A DNA stretch of 64,000 bases from Vespula vulgaris (GCF_905475345.1 NC_066601.1:4381501-4445500), one strand, 5' to 3'; shown: positions 1-13,345, numbered from the stretch's first letter. Program-made: numbers and translations. The notes: generated by a model not told the origin, from the sequence alone.

Positions 1-74
1 ACAATGAATATTTTCATTGTTAGATAAAAGTAAAAATTCTTATTTATCGAAAATGAAATAATACTTTTTTACAG

Positions 75-357
75 AGCAAAGAAATTTCAATGACAATTTT
101 CAATATAGATTGGATAACACTTAGCGATGATATCAGGAAGACTCTTTTGTTTATGATGAAACGTACGATGAAACCAATCGTCTTTGTCGTCATAAGAATT
201 CTTCCTGTCAATTTAGATTCTTTCGTCAGCGTTAGTATTCCCATCCCTATAATACCTGAACGTCGATCCCATACTTTGTCCATTATGTCTCTTATTTTAG
301 GTGCTTAAGACTTCGTACTCTGCATATAATATTTTGCAGCAGACACAGGAGATATAA
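75..357 (+). CDS. Odorant receptor (7tm_6), last two exons only
   Basis: C-terminal end of an insect odorant receptor, a seven-pass ligand-gated channel subunit that works with Orco in the dendrite of olfactory neurons. Exons are 75-230 (acceptor ACAG, donor GTTAGT at 231) and 301-357 (TAA). The penultimate exon is 156 nt, exactly the length of the matching exon in the next gene, and both have the family pattern of a loop, a run of the type LLFMMKRTMKPI, then an SFVS/TFMN-like segment. The last exon encodes VLKTSYSAYNILQQTQEI, nearly the same as the neighbour's end. The rest of the gene lies left of position 1. Together with the following gene it forms a tandem array, the usual arrangement for hymenopteran ORs. 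An alternative acceptor two bases downstream is possible but breaks the alignment. Confidence 0.85.
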
Positions 358-930
358 TAAGAAACGGTATATCGGAAAAGGGAATGGAGAACTACGACTC
401 CAGTGTTGTATATCATTTCTAAATAATCGATTCACAATGTAAATGTTGAAAGGTACAAAAAATATAGGGAGAAAAGAATAAAAGTTTCATCTGTAAGAGA
501 GTTGTCGTCGTACTACCTTCTTTTGTTACGAGACAATGTCATCCTAGGTAAAATGTACCCTATCATTTGATAAATCATCGATAATAAAAATTGCAACTGG
601 CTGGAATTATACGCTTTAGGATAAACAGTAGTCTCTTCGCATGCAATTACTGCGTGGGGGAGAGAGAGTGCTTCGACAATGTCTTTTCCTGAGTAGTAGT
701 ACTATAGATACAGGGACAGTATCACTTGGTTTATCATATAAAAAAAATTCGTGACTTTCTAGCGATGTGAAATACGATTTTGTAAAACGGGATAATTGAT
801 ACAATTTTTACGTTATTCAGTTTCTTTTTATTTCTTATCTTGTTTATCGAATCATTAGATGATTAGAAGAAAGAAATAATTTGATAATCGAACAAAATTA
901 TATAATTGCAAGATAAAAATAATATTAAGA
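358..930. other. OR-OR intergenic spacer
   Basis: AT-rich spacer between the two odorant receptors. It should hold the 3' end of the first and the promoter of the second. I see no coding sequence and no clear TATA/Inr pair. Confidence 0.6.
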
Positions 931-2523
931 ATGCGTATCTTATCGTTGCCTTTCAAAATTTTAATATTTTGTGGTATATGGAAACCAACATCATGGACAA
1001 CCACTTGCAAAAAGATCATCTATCGTACTTATACTTTTCTCGTGATATTGTTTGTCTCTTCCTTTCTATGCTCGCAAATGATTGACATGTTCACTGTTGA
1101 CAACATGAACGAGTTCACCGAAAGCTCTCACATGCTTTTGACAATGGTGATCGGTTTTTGCAAAGCAGTGAACGTATTGATGGCACGAGAGAAAATTATA
1201 AAATTAATTGACATTCTCGTAGATGAAATGCGCTTTTCTGTTGATTCCGAAGAATCGAAGATTCAAGAAAAATATGATCGGACTATTCGGTGAGTTAAAT
1301 GTTTTTGAAAGTATTAATTTGTAATAAGTATAATTTGTTGTATTTCGTTTGAAAATAAACAATATAATTAATGCAACATTGATCAAAATAATAAGGAAAT
1401 GAAAAAGAAGAGAATGGAAAGATAAATTGTTTCATCGATATTTCGTCTGTTCAGGGCTAATACGCTTCACTATGCCATCATGATCGAGACGTCAGTTTTA
1501 TCAAGTATTTTAAATTCTCTTTTGACTGACTTACAAGCGAAAACGTTGCCCTTCAGAGCCTGGGTACCTTACGACTGTTCCTCATCGATCGTTTTTTACT
1601 TAACTTACTTTTATCAAATGATATCGATGACAGCTTGTTCTCTCTTTCACGTCGCGATAGATGCACTGTTCTGTGGATTTTTATTACAAATTTGTTGTCA
1701 AATAGATATATTGAAGTGTCGATTGAAACGTTTAAACTGTAATGGTATCGACGATCTTCGAAAATGCATTCAACATCATTATCAAATTTATCAGTAAGTA
1801 TTTTTTTTTCTTTGATCATCGAAAAAATATTGTTTATTATTTAGAAACGAAAGACAGTAGAAATAGTAAATCATATTTTTATCATATTTTTTATTTGCGA
1901 TAATTTTCACTCGTTTCTTTTCTCTCTTTAGAATCGCTGAAAAAATGAATGAAGCTTTTGTCATGACGATATTTGCTCAATTTTTCATCAGTTCGGTAGT
2001 CCTTTGTCTGAGCATGTTCGAACTACTTAAAAATGATCTATTGAGTACAGAATTCATGGCCCTGATAATATATTTGTCGACTTTGTTGGTCCAAATTTAT
2101 ATTTTCTGTTGGTACGGCAATGAAGTGAAATTGAAGGTTCGTTAATTCAGTAAGTGATGCTAAATATGATTCGACTGAAAGGATCGAGTTGGAACTTAAG
2201 ATTGTAAACAATAAAGATGCAAATATTTTTCATTTTTTTTTTTTTTTCAGAGTATTCACATTGCTGTTGCATTTGCCGAGTCAAACTGGACGTCGTTAGA
2301 CAATAGTTCGCAAAAAATGATTGTAATAATGATGCAACGTGCGGCAAATCCCATCGAATTTGTTAGCGGATATTTTATCACAGTAAATCTCGATACCTTT
2401 ATGAACGTAAGTACGATTCTATGTACGATTAATAGAACTTTTTATTAAACTCGGACAATTTTTTAATTACAGTTAATCAAAACCTCTTATTCGGCATATA
2501 ATGTTCTTCAAAAAGCGCAATAA
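931..2523 (+). CDS. Odorant receptor (7tm_6), complete
   Basis: Complete odorant receptor of 369 residues in five exons: 931-1289, 1455-1793, 1932-2136, 2251-2406, 2473-2523; all introns are GT-AG and 66-165 bp long, and phases agree. The start is the first ATG, giving MRILSLPFKILIFCGIWKP, the typical N-terminus of hymenopteran ORs (a short helix with a GxWxP-like motif). Hydrophobic segments follow at about residues 30-50, 65-85, 125-145 and 170-195, then two around the exon 3 region. The C-terminal signature is LIKTSYSAYNVLQKAQ. The gene begins 573 bp after the stop of the previous receptor and shares its exon lengths, so the two look like recent tandem copies. No frameshift or premature stop is seen. 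The ligand cannot be inferred. Confidence 0.9.
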
Positions 2524-3243
2524 ACAATAAGAAAGACGAATTTAACATAACTGAAAAACTACTTACATGTATGTGTATATATATATATATATACGTACAA
2601 CTGTATATAGATATATAAGAATCTCGCAAGTATCAGACAAAATTTTAATCCTGATTTATTCGTTAACGTTAATAACGTCAAATAATTTTAGTTATTACAC
2701 ATATACAAATAACCATATAAAAATGATCGTTTTATTAATTCAACTTCTTCTTTTTAAAGTAACTACTAAAAATTTCGTACTCGGTTTACAATCTACTCGA
2801 ACAGAGCAAAAGCCAATGAAGAAGATTGAAAGAGTTAAACGATCGTAAATTTGCCAAGTCGACTGTATACTGGGCACTACATTCACCTGATTATTTTAAC
2901 GAAACAATATAGAGAACGTAAAAAAAAGGCGATTGAATCTTCAAATATTTATACAATCTTTCAGGGATCTTGAAATTTGGCCAATTTTTTAGTAGTAGTA
3001 TCGTTATACAATGATAAAGGCGTATACGTATTTAGATAGCAGTGGTAAAAGATAAACGTGGCCGATGGTTAGACAATAAATTCGAATCTTGAGTGTCGTT
3101 CTTAAATTTCAATAGATCAATTTACAATAACAATTATATTTCCTTGCGATCTTCGTTATTTACTCTATTCAACAAAACTGATATGATTTTAATCGTTCGA
3201 GATATTTTTGAAACAAAATAGAAAAATGAATCAACGAAGAGAA

Positions 3244-3251
<8 letters not shown>

Positions 3252-3282
<31 letters not shown>
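3252..3282. repeat. (AG)n microsatellite
   Basis: About 15 uninterrupted AG units, seen directly. It is the only long GA tract in the left 25 kb. Confidence 0.95.
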
Positions 3283-3285
<3 letters not shown>

Positions 3286-3417
3286 CAAAGAAAAAATTCA
3301 GTAACGAAGATTTGATCTTGTCGGAAAGGTGAGAGAACGAGAAATTTTCGTGTGGACGTTGTAAGAGCAGAAAATAAACGTCGGGGCCCCACCCCCGACG
3401 TAAGTTTTCGTGACGGG

Positions 3418-3442
3418 CCATTTTTGGGGCTCCCCCACCAAT
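3418..3442 (+). promoter_or_regulatory. CArG box plus CCAAT box in possible distal Tm2 promoter
   Basis: CCATTTTTGG at 3418-3427 fits the SRF consensus CC(A/T)6GG exactly, and CCAAT lies at 3438-3442. Both sit about 100 bp upstream of a strong splice donor at 3545 in a GC-rich block. CArG boxes are typical of muscle gene promoters, and the next gene is a muscle tropomyosin 2.6 kb downstream. The link to Tm2 is inference. Confidence 0.35.
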
Positions 3443-5457
3443 CAGATCCAACGTATTCGTATCCTTCTGTTCGTAATTTTCGAGGGCTAGCTTTCCCGGT
3501 TCTCTCAGACGCTCAACTCGTGCCGTTCAGCTCGCTCGAGTTAGGTAAGTTCCTGTTGTAAGTTCGTCAACTCGAATCGAAGAGATGTCATCGACGAAGA
3601 AAACCATCTTCTCCTCCTTCTTCTTCTTCTTCTTCTACTACTACTACTTCTACTTCTTCTATTTCTTCTTCTTCTTCGTTCTTCATCAACATTGGTCGTC
3701 CAAGTGTATCCCTTCTGTTTTCTTATTCCGATATTTTCACATATCTATCTTCTTCTTTATCGATGATGAACGCGAGTGCCGAGAAAAAGAGGACACACGT
3801 GAAAAGGAGTATTGTCTGGTCTGCTATCAAAAAAAAAAATAAATAAATAAATAATAAAACGAAAAAGAAAAAATTCGTGAATCGATGAAGATGCAAGTAC
3901 CACGGCGACTAACAAGAGAAAAAAAAAAAGAGAGAATGACTACGCTTAAGCTTGCAGGTGCTTTTGTGTTTTTTGGGAAAAGACACTTAACAAGAACGCG
4001 TTGCTATCGAGGATGCTTGTAAGTAGAATTAACTAAGCTTGCTCAGCCAACCGACTTTTAATTCGTTCGAATTGATAGAAAGAGATTAGAAGAGAGATTA
4101 AAAGTTTCTATCTATCCGTTAAAAGAAAAAATGAAAATAAAAGTCGTTAAGTCGTTAAGACTTAAGTTACGCCAACGAATTATCAAAGGATAGATTATCC
4201 AGGAGTGGATAAAATTTCGTGATTCACACTTTGCGACGAAAATAAATCGGTTGCTAGCATTCGATGGTTCCGCTTGCATGCTATTTTCAACCGCTCGAGG
4301 GAAACTCTGTCTCTCCCTTTCTTTCTCTCTTTCTTCCTCTTGATTATCATGGCAAAAAATGTCAAGACGTTGAAAATCTCGACGAGCGATCATTTTTTTA
4401 AACGCCATCCTTGCATGCTAAGCTTTTCGACGTATTTGAGTTCGATTGACCATCTCTTTCTTTTTTTTTTTATTTGCATAGCAAACGCCACGAAGCCTCC
4501 GAATTGTCTCACAGGACGTCTAATATTTGCTTTAGGAGGAACTCCGATATCTTCATGAGATCCTTTAACACCGCTGCCAAATATCGTTAAAAAAAAATGC
4601 TGCTACACTAACGAACGAGAATTTGCTTTTGGACGTGTAACATAACGTGCAATATGTCGTAAGTAGTATTTCTAATATCGTCTAACGATATGTATTATCG
4701 ATCTGATGCATAATGCTTAAATAACAATAAACACGTTTTCGTTTATTTATTTTAACAATCCTCGCATGTGCATATTTGCCAACGTCTAGCAATAATAATA
4801 ATTGTCGAGATAGCAGTAACAACGGCGATTGGATGGAGAACGATGCTTAGAAATACTCACGAAAAGATTTTCTAATTCCAGACTCTTAGGAGGATCTTTA
4901 TAAATAAACGCGAATGGCAGAACAACGTCCGTGAGAACTCGCGTTCTCAAGAAAGCTAGGTTTCCTCTCTCGCGTTAAAAATGGTTTGAGAATTCGAAAC
5001 ACTCGGCATATTTCGCAAGTGTCATTTTGACATATTCGATCAGGTGCTCGTTTGATTTTCCAGAGGAGTATATTAATACTTCTCTGTAGCACACGGGCAA
5101 CGTAATGTCTTAAAAATGACTTCTTAATGAATCATTGAGATTTGACGTTATTAGCTTTGCTAGAAAATTTACTAAATCGATGTAGATATCGATCGAACGT
5201 CGTCGATTATTAATGATCGATTAAGAGCCAAGACCACTTGTTGATTTTTATATCATCCGAATAAAGATAAGATGCGTAATGAAAAATCTCTATTTGCGAC
5301 TTTTGCTATCCGGATAATAAGGCAAGTGATATCGATACGAAAAAAGTGACAAAAATAAAAGTAATAGAGAAAAGGAAAAAAATGTTCATAGAATAAATCG
5401 TATCGCGATTATTCGCAGGATTCTTGCTAAAAGCTTCGTAAAAGCTATTAATAAGCG

Positions 5458-5495
5458 TCAGTTAGATCGAATGTCGGTCGTCGGTGGGAAGCCAA
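5458..5495 (+). promoter_or_regulatory. Possible proximal Tm2 start site with mini first exon
   Basis: TCAGTT at 5458-5463 matches the arthropod initiator. TAAAAG at about -32 is TATA-like, and GGAAG at +28 matches four of five DPE positions. A donor (CCAA|GTAAAG at 5496) would close a 36-nt leader exon joining the acceptor at 6072. All elements are weak matches taken singly. Confidence 0.3.
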
Positions 5496-6120
5496 GTAAA
5501 GCTCGTTCTTCTGGCTTACATTCTGCTAGTTTTGCCCTCTTCTCGTCGCGCCATCGACGTCGTTTCACGTGTATTTATAGAATCCGGCTGTAGATGCTAT
5601 TTCCGTGGACACCCTGATGTGCTCTTTTCCGTGCACGCGAACGCGCACAATCGGATACATATTACACAGCTAAAAATTATGTCGGCGTTCTTTCGAAAGC
5701 TCCTCGAAATGTGGAAAGCTCGAAAGACTTGAAATCCGATAACTTTGTTTTGAAATATGTCACCTTCGTGGCGCGTCACGTAAGAATTTTTCCTTTGTTG
5801 TTCATTTCATTAGTTTGGATCGTTGCTCAGAAATAATTAATCGCACGAAACAAGTATGTACATGCGTGTACGCTCGATCGTCTTTAACGTTCCATCTGAT
5901 CGAACGAAAAATGCTCGCGAAATGTGATTTTGATTAGGAACGCGAATCATTTGCACGCTAAAACGAGATAATTTTGAAACTGATTAACTTGGATTATCAT
6001 CGTCCTCCCGTATCTCGAGAGAGAAAAAAAATCCTTTGTCGATACATTAACTAACTTTGACGATTTTTGCAGAAAACTTGATCGTTTCGTGAAGAAAGTC
6101 GGAAGAAAAAGGTCGCCATC

Positions 6121-9100
6121 ATGGACGCGATCAAGAAGAAAATGCAAGCGATGAAGCTTGAGAAGGACAATGCGCAGGACAAAGCCGATACCTGCGAAGC
6201 GCAGGCGAAGGAGGCGAATATGCGCGCGGATAAGGTCCTAGAGGAGGTCGCAGAACTTACGAAAAAGCTCACTCAGGTCGAAGGCGATCTCGAAGCTAAC
6301 AAACACAATCTCGAGCAGGCTAATAAGGATCTCGAGGAACGTGAAAAGTCTCTTACCAACGTGAGTGTTCTTTCTTCTCATTTTTTTCGTGAATTTATCA
6401 ATCAAAAACTATGTTTTTATCCGTTATAAAAATTTAATTGATTAATCTCTAATGTCTAACATTTAATAATCTCTTTTTGATCCTGTTGTTATGGTGACAT
6501 TTAATTAAAAACGATAAATATAAAAAATCTTATCTATGAAATATTTAACACGTTCTTAGAAAGAGATCTTATATATAGATCTTTTAAAGATCAAGTTCGA
6601 ACAACGTGTTAAATCGAATCTCAAAAATTCGTGTCCTTGGTCTCATTCATTTTGGATTCGGTCCAACCGATATCTTCTCTCGAACGTAAACAAAACAGAT
6701 TGCTTTAGTTAAAAAAAGCTCCAGAGAAACTATTTTTTCTATGTCGTTCGCGTACGATCGTATTGTTCAGGCCGAATCCGAGGTCGCCGCTCTTAATAGG
6801 AAAGTCCAGCTGATTGAAGAGGATCTAGAAAGATCCGAGGAACGTCTCAACACTGCGACTGCCAAACTTGCTGAAGCGTCTCAAGCTGCTGATGAATCTA
6901 GCCGGTGAGGAGAGACTTTATTTCTCAAATTTCTTAATTCCTACTTATTCGGTGACATAATCGTTTATAATTAAAATGAAAAAAAAAAGAAATATTGCTT
7001 TCCAGATAAATCGATTGTGTAGAACTCGCGTTCGTTTTGCTTTATAAAACAAATAATATCCTTTATTTTCCTTGTTTTTATCGTTTCCTACTGCAATTTG
7101 GCAGTATGTGCAAAGTGTTGGAGAACCGTGCTCAACAGGATGAGGAAAGGATGGATCAGCTGACGAATCAGCTTAAGGAGGCTCGTCTTCTAGCCGAGGA
7201 TGCTGATGGAAAATCGGACGAAGTTTCGCGCAAGCTGGCCTTCGTTGAAGACGAGTTAGAAGTCGCTGAAGATCGTGTCAAATCGGGCGAAGCGTGAGTA
7301 CATCCTCTTAGAAAATTATCTTCGATGGAATGTAATCCAAACTCCGGATATTATAATTTCAAACGCTATTTTTTCTTTTTCGTACATTCTAGATCACTTA
7401 ACCGATCAGTTAGATCGTCTGATATTTGATATATTTCATTGTTACTTAATTAACAGGTGAATTTAATTAGCAGGACATCTTGGAAAATGAATTTTCTTTG
7501 AGAATAAAATCGATATTATTTTTTTTCATATATTTTAGAAAGATCATGGAATTAGAAGAAGAATTGAAAGTCGTCGGAAACAGTTTGAAATCTTTGGAGG
7601 TATCCGAAGAAAAGGTAATTCTCTTATATCGTCCCTTAAAGTTTGTATTATCGACTTATATTGTATTTTTTATTATCGATCTCTCATCTCGTTAGGCCAA
7701 TCAACGAGTCGAAGAATTCAAACGTCAATTGAAAACGTTGACCGTTAAACTGAAGGAAGCAGAAGCTCGAGCAGAATTTGCTGAGAAGACGGTGAAGAAA
7801 CTCCAGAAGGAAGTTGACAGGCTTGAGGGTAAGTTCGACGTACTCGGTAGTATAATTTTCATAAGGGAAACAAATTTCTTTTTATTTGGCACGTTGATAC
7901 ATTCTCAGAGTCGTGTTCAAAACACGCATTCCCTTGGGTTTACGTGACATAATCTGGCAAATTGACAATGAGTGCTTTAAGAGTTACCGAACAAATAAAA
8001 TAAAATCTGTCTCGTAGATCTATTAGCAAATGTAAGCAGCACAATTTATAACATAATCGGATTTTACTATTATCATTTTCATTGACTCGTTTCCGTCTAT
8101 ACAAGACTTTTGATATCTACAATAAATTCGCAATTATTTTATGACAAATAAAGGTTTCTATAGAGACACTTTAAAGGAGCAATAATTTCTTTTTTTTAAC
8201 TTTTTTATTCGTTTGAAAATCATATTCTCGTATTAGGAGCTTTGTTCATATAATAATACGATGAATCGTCCTTTGAATTGATTATATTTACTCGAAAAAC
8301 ATATGGTATACTTTTATCGTTCGATTAATATAAATAATAACATTTTTCAAGCAGGAAAGTAAAAAGAAGAAATATGAACAACCATTTAATGGATTCCTTC
8401 ACGAAACTTTGAATGCAAATTGATTTGTTTTATTGCAGACGTGTTATATCACGAGAAGGACAAACGCAAAACAGTTTGCGAAGAATTGGACAAGACGTTC
8501 GCTGAGCTTTCTGGCTACTAAAAACAAAAAAAAATCTCACACTCGTTATATATATTTATCTATCTCTCTCTAAATTTACTCACTACCCCTTTACTCTATT
8601 CAATTCCTTCCACTGTCTTTCGTACGTTCGTGAATATGAATATTTGTCGCTTTTTGCAATGTTTTTCCTTTTTTCCGAAATTGGACAGGATCGTTTTTTT
8701 AAGATCGATTTTTTACAATTAGAGATATTTATTTGCAAACTACAAAATATACGTCATTTTCTTTTTTCTTTTTTTTTTCCTTTCCATATAATTTTTCTCT
8801 ACTAATTTGTCCGATTTTGGAAAGTTTTGCTTGGATTTCATGTGCTTTGAAGCAGCTGAAAAGAGAAGAATTAACTCGTCCCTCTCTTTTCTCTTTTTTC
8901 TCGTTTACTTTTTAATTTACGTTCAGCATCATATTTTAATTAATACACGCTCACGCGCATAAAACTACATACACAATTGACAGCTTAATAAGACTAGAAA
9001 AAAAAAAAGCTTAACAACTTTACTCGAGGGTGGACCGTCGTACTTCAGGTACTTTTACCACCAGCTCTTGCTGTATTGTGCCTTTTTTTCAAGTTTTTCC

Positions 9101-9186
9101 ATTGTTCTTGTATCTCATCAATATATAATTTAAATAATCTCCATACGCGAAATAAATATATATTTATTATTTCTGTAATATTGCTG

Positions 9187-9228
<42 letters not shown>

Positions 9229-9910
9229 TACGGGTAGATATGCATCGTAACTAAAATAAAAAACCATATTTCTTTTCTTTCTAATCCTAATAATAACAAC
9301 TAACACCGACTAAATAAATTCGATAATACTCAAGCTTTTGCTCAAGCTCGATTTTTTGACATACCTATTTATTTTTCGACTTAAGTCTACTATCTTTTCA
9401 GCTCAGAAAAAAAGTATCATAATGATTTGAATGTTCTTTTTATATTTTGAAACGACGACGTAGTAGTAGATCGTTACTATAGTTAGATAATTAGCAAACC
9501 TTATTTATTGATAAAAAATATCAGGATGAAATCATCTGGACGGAGTTGGGTAAAATTTAATATTAAAATATTTAATATTAAAAAATTTGACGAGGCGAAA
9601 TGTATTAAAATAAATTATATTAGTCGTTGATTATTTAAAAAAAAAAAATATTTTACCCAGGTCTGGTAAAAAACAAAGTAGAGGTAATATCGGTACTACT
9701 TACAAAATTAGTAAGCTATCTTAATAGAAAAAATATCTACGGTAGTTTAATCGATGATCTTTAATCCGAGTAATTTATTCGCTTCGTAAATAAAATTGTA
9801 ACACTAACGTGACCATTCTTATTGCAGACGAGCTTGGTATCAACAAGGACAGATACAAGTCACTTGCCGACGAAATGGACTCCACGTTCGCCGAATTGGC
9901 AGGATATTAG
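6121..9910 (+). CDS. Tm2: Tropomyosin-2, two alternative terminal exons
   Basis: Actin-filament coiled-coil protein that gates myosin access in muscle and stabilises thin filaments. Common exons are 6121-6360, 6771-6904, 7105-7293, 7539-7614 and 7696-7828. The last exon is either 8439-8521 or 9828-9910, both 83 nt and in the same phase, giving 284 residues either way, the standard high-molecular-weight length. The N-terminus MDAIKKKMQAMKLEKDNAQD and the run MCKVLENRAQQDEERMDQL are tropomyosin signatures and resemble insect Tm2 more than Tm1. The heptad pattern is unbroken. The two ends are DVLYHEKDKRKTVCEELDKT-FAELSGY and DELGINKDRYKSLADEMDST-FAELAGY. This last exon forms the head-to-tail overlap and troponin T contact, so the choice should tune filament assembly. 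Each terminal exon is followed by its own poly(A) signal. Confidence 0.97.
9189..9226. repeat. (AT)n microsatellite in Tm2
   Basis: Pure AT run of about 19 units between the two alternative Tm2 last exons, in what is 3'UTR of the first form and intron of the second. Confidence 0.95.
9313..9318 (+). terminator. Poly(A) signal for Tm2 proximal terminal exon
   Basis: AATAAA 792 nt after the stop of the first alternative last exon and before the second one; its position suits separate 3' ends for the two isoforms. Confidence 0.5.
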
Positions 9911-10199
9911 ATCGATTTTTATCTTTATTATGCTTCGGCTAATTCTTATCGATTCTGCCCTTTTTTTTCTTGTTAAAGGCAACGACTCTCTCGTCTCGAG
10001 AATCTTGGAATTTTTCGTGAAAAGAAAAAAAGGATGAGTGAAAGATCTATCGCGATTGTGATCAAGATCAATTTGCGATCATACACGCGTCCATATTCAT
10101 TTCTTTACGTTAACGTGACGGACAGCTAATTAAGTTTTATTCTGTTAAACTGTTATACGAAGAGTATCATGTAATAAGCAACTGTAACACGATCATGTT

Positions 10200-10205
10200 A
10201 ATAAA
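10200..10205 (+). terminator. Poly(A) signal for Tm2 distal terminal exon
   Basis: AATAAA 290 nt after the TAG of the second alternative last exon. Confidence 0.6.
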
Positions 10206-10230
10206 CTACCGTAATAAGACATGGTAGCGA

Positions 10231-12926
10231 TTCCGTGCTGGGGGAGAAGAAAAAAAAAAAGTTAACGCTCTCTTAAACTTCGAAATTGATGATTTAACAT
10301 TATTTAATAGAACAGAAAAAGAAAGAAATCAAAAAGAAGTGTTGTGCCAAAACATCGAATTACGTCGAACGACGGTAAGTATTATTTCATGTAACACTTG
10401 TGCTATATAGTATTTTCATATACTCCAAAGGAATAGCATTTTTATAGACAATTATATATAAGATCTTTATTATATTTTCTATTATATTTATAATAAACAA
10501 TATACACAGAATGAGACATGTGTTCATCGAATGGCATATTATAAATTGTGATGCTGCCTTGTACTGGGTTTTTGAAAGTGACGAATCCGTCCCTTTCATC
10601 AGAAGAAATAATTCTCGTTCTCTTAAAAACTATTATTTAGAATGTTATGCGTATTAGTTTTGTTCTATATTTAACAAATTATGCCTTCGATGAGTGTTCA
10701 CAAAATAATGTTATTATGAGACAAATAATCGTATAATTAACATTTTAGAAAGAAAAAACCATAGTGATCGCTGTTATTTTTATTCGAAAAAATCATACAA
10801 TCATATATGTAATGTGTATTGAAACTTTTAATCAAAAAAAGAGATAATAAGATACACATACATCACACGAGCTTTACTTCGATCAAATAAATAAACTAAA
10901 TTTGTTAAACGTATGATGTAAAAGTAATTAAAAATTGAAAATTAAAAAAAGTTCCACATATCTTTGTGGGAAGAAATCGATCGGTTATTAACTAATAAGG
11001 CATAGTATTATACGATATCGACATGCAACATCTGACAACATACAATACTTAATAATAGAGCATTATCTAATTGTATTTATCACTTTATGAAATGAAAAAT
11101 ATCAACGATCGTTGAGAGAAAAAAAGAAAGAGAAACAAAAAGAACACCATCAATAAACATTCACATGAAAAATTATGCGTATCTAAATGCTTTATCTGGT
11201 GACATTTGAAAACGCTTTTTCAAATATATGGATTCATTATATCGCTTTTAATCGAATACCACATTTGTTTGCAGCACTAAAAAGGAATCAATATATAATC
11301 TATTTCTTATGAAATGACACTCTGTAAAACTATACATGGTATCTTAATTTATGTATTATCATTTATATACACTCTTTTATTTATTATTTATCAATATCAA
11401 AACGTTAAACTTCTTCTATTTGGTGTATCCATTGCACACAACATCATGACTGTTTCAATGATATTTGAAAAGTGCGTTTATGTAATTACAATGTTTCTGA
11501 GAATATATATATATATGTATCGCTTGTTATCCTAAATATTTATCGAAAATCGCAAAATTCCTTGCAAATTCCGTATGTAATTATAAATTTACTAAGGACA
11601 GATATTACTAATACTGAAATAGTAATATCGAGATCTTGAACACAATAGTTCATAATGGATCAACATATTTACAAGAAATATTCTAATTGTAAAATGTAAG
11701 TATAAGTGTATTGCAAAAATAGAATTAATTATATATGAAATTTATGAGTGCGTAAATATAGCAAATCAGTTTCAACACATTAAATTCAGTTCATTACTTA
11801 GCACCTTTATATATATAGAAAAAAATAATTATTTTTTTCCCATTACTCATAATACAAAGTGCACTAATAATAAAGGCGATAATAATAAAGAGTAATTATT
11901 AAATTTTCATTTTGCAATATCGCTCTTATACAACATCATTAATAATATGAATAAATATAAGACTCCATCTTAAAGACTACTTATTCTAGGCAACTTTCCA
12001 GGGGAGATTACATAGTAAAAAAAAAAAAAAAAAAAAAAGAAGACCAATTTCCAAACAATTCCTTCAAATAAATCATAAAATTAATCAAAAATTATAATAT
12101 TTTTATTACTTAAAATCAAAATGTTTGTTCATTTAATAAATGCATATTTTAAAGATTATTCTGCAAGACTCCCCAGAAAAGAATTTCACGTAAATTCCAT
12201 CGAATGATAAACGAGATAGGAGATAAAATTAATTTCACTCTATTTCGAATAAAATAATAATGATAAAAAAATGTCTTAAAAAAAAAAGAAAAGAAAAAAG
12301 AAAGAAAAAAATTATGCTCTATATTTGACGCCATGCTGCTTTTCCTATAAATAACGACTATGTTAAAAAAATAGTAGAATTAAAAAATATAAAACCAATA
12401 ACATCTTCTCCTATCAGCATTTTTATACATTGTGTATTTTCGCAAATACGTAATATCTATATATATTTACAGTCTCTATTAAGTTATCATAAATAAAACC
12501 TTGAAGAAATGTTTATTAATCAGTACATAAACACGTATATTATATAAAATAATAATTCGTTCATTCCACCACTGTTGATTAACAACAAGAAGGTGGAGAA
12601 GGTGGAATAAGTCGTTTACGTGTTTTTAGCAAACAAATATATCATTTTCATTTAGATAACAAAGTAAAAATATTAACTACATGTTGCATTTTTGAGTTTT
12701 CATTATCTTCTTCATATTCTTTTATGTAACTGATAGAACAACTTTCGCGCATTCTTAATCAATTTCTATCAATTAAAAGTTCGTAAGGTACTTTAAAATT
12801 TTATGAAAGATAACGATATCGTTTTCATTAGCACTTTTCATTAAAATTGGTTGATGTAAAACGTCCAATACATATAATACTTTAAATCTATATGTGTACG
12901 TTTGTATGTGTCTCTCTGTGTGTGTG

Positions 12927-12958
<32 letters not shown>

Positions 12959-12967
12959 CATACATAC

Positions 12968-13000
<33 letters not shown>

Positions 13001-13345
13001 TACAGTCCAATATATATATAACTTTTATGCTATCTAGATACATATCATTTATATGCATTCATTTGGCTGAATTATTAACCTGCATCATTATTATAATGTT
13101 TAATACATTGCAACTGACACAATGTAATGTATATGAATCTAATATAAAAATCAATTTTTTCTAAGAATTAAAAGTAAATAGCGGAATTCTCCCGGGGGTA
13201 TTATCGTATGATAAACGTTTTATCACATAGCGAAAGAAATGATAGATCGAAAATGACTTAATACGACTTACACATAGAGCAATATGTAACAAAAGAAAAA
13301 AAAAAGAAAATATAGAGAAAGTGTCATGTTTTACATTACAGATAG
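10231..13345. other. Very AT-rich convergent 3' region
   Basis: About 3.1 kb between the convergent genes Tm2 and ear. I see no coding sequence, only A/T homopolymers and a TA/CATA microsatellite. Part is probably the 3'UTR of ear on the minus strand; a minus-strand AATAAA (TTTATT on plus, 12512-12517) is one possible end. That the two transcripts overlap cannot be excluded. Confidence 0.5.
12917..13020. repeat. TG/TA/CATA compound microsatellite
   Basis: TG units pass into TA and CATA units, seen directly; short palindromic TATA-type DNA. Confidence 0.9.

Larger units (their letters stand above)
2524..6072. other. Spacer and probable upstream region of tropomyosin-2
   Basis: No convincing coding sequence. 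It contains an AG microsatellite, a short GC-rich block at 3375-3544 that ends in a good donor (TTAG|GTAAGT at 3545) and could be a non-coding first exon, and a second possible transcription start near 5460. Pyrimidine-rich runs at 3606-3680 give low-complexity ORFs only. The 5'UTR acceptor nearest the tropomyosin start is TTTTTGCAG ending at 6072. Confidence 0.5.
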
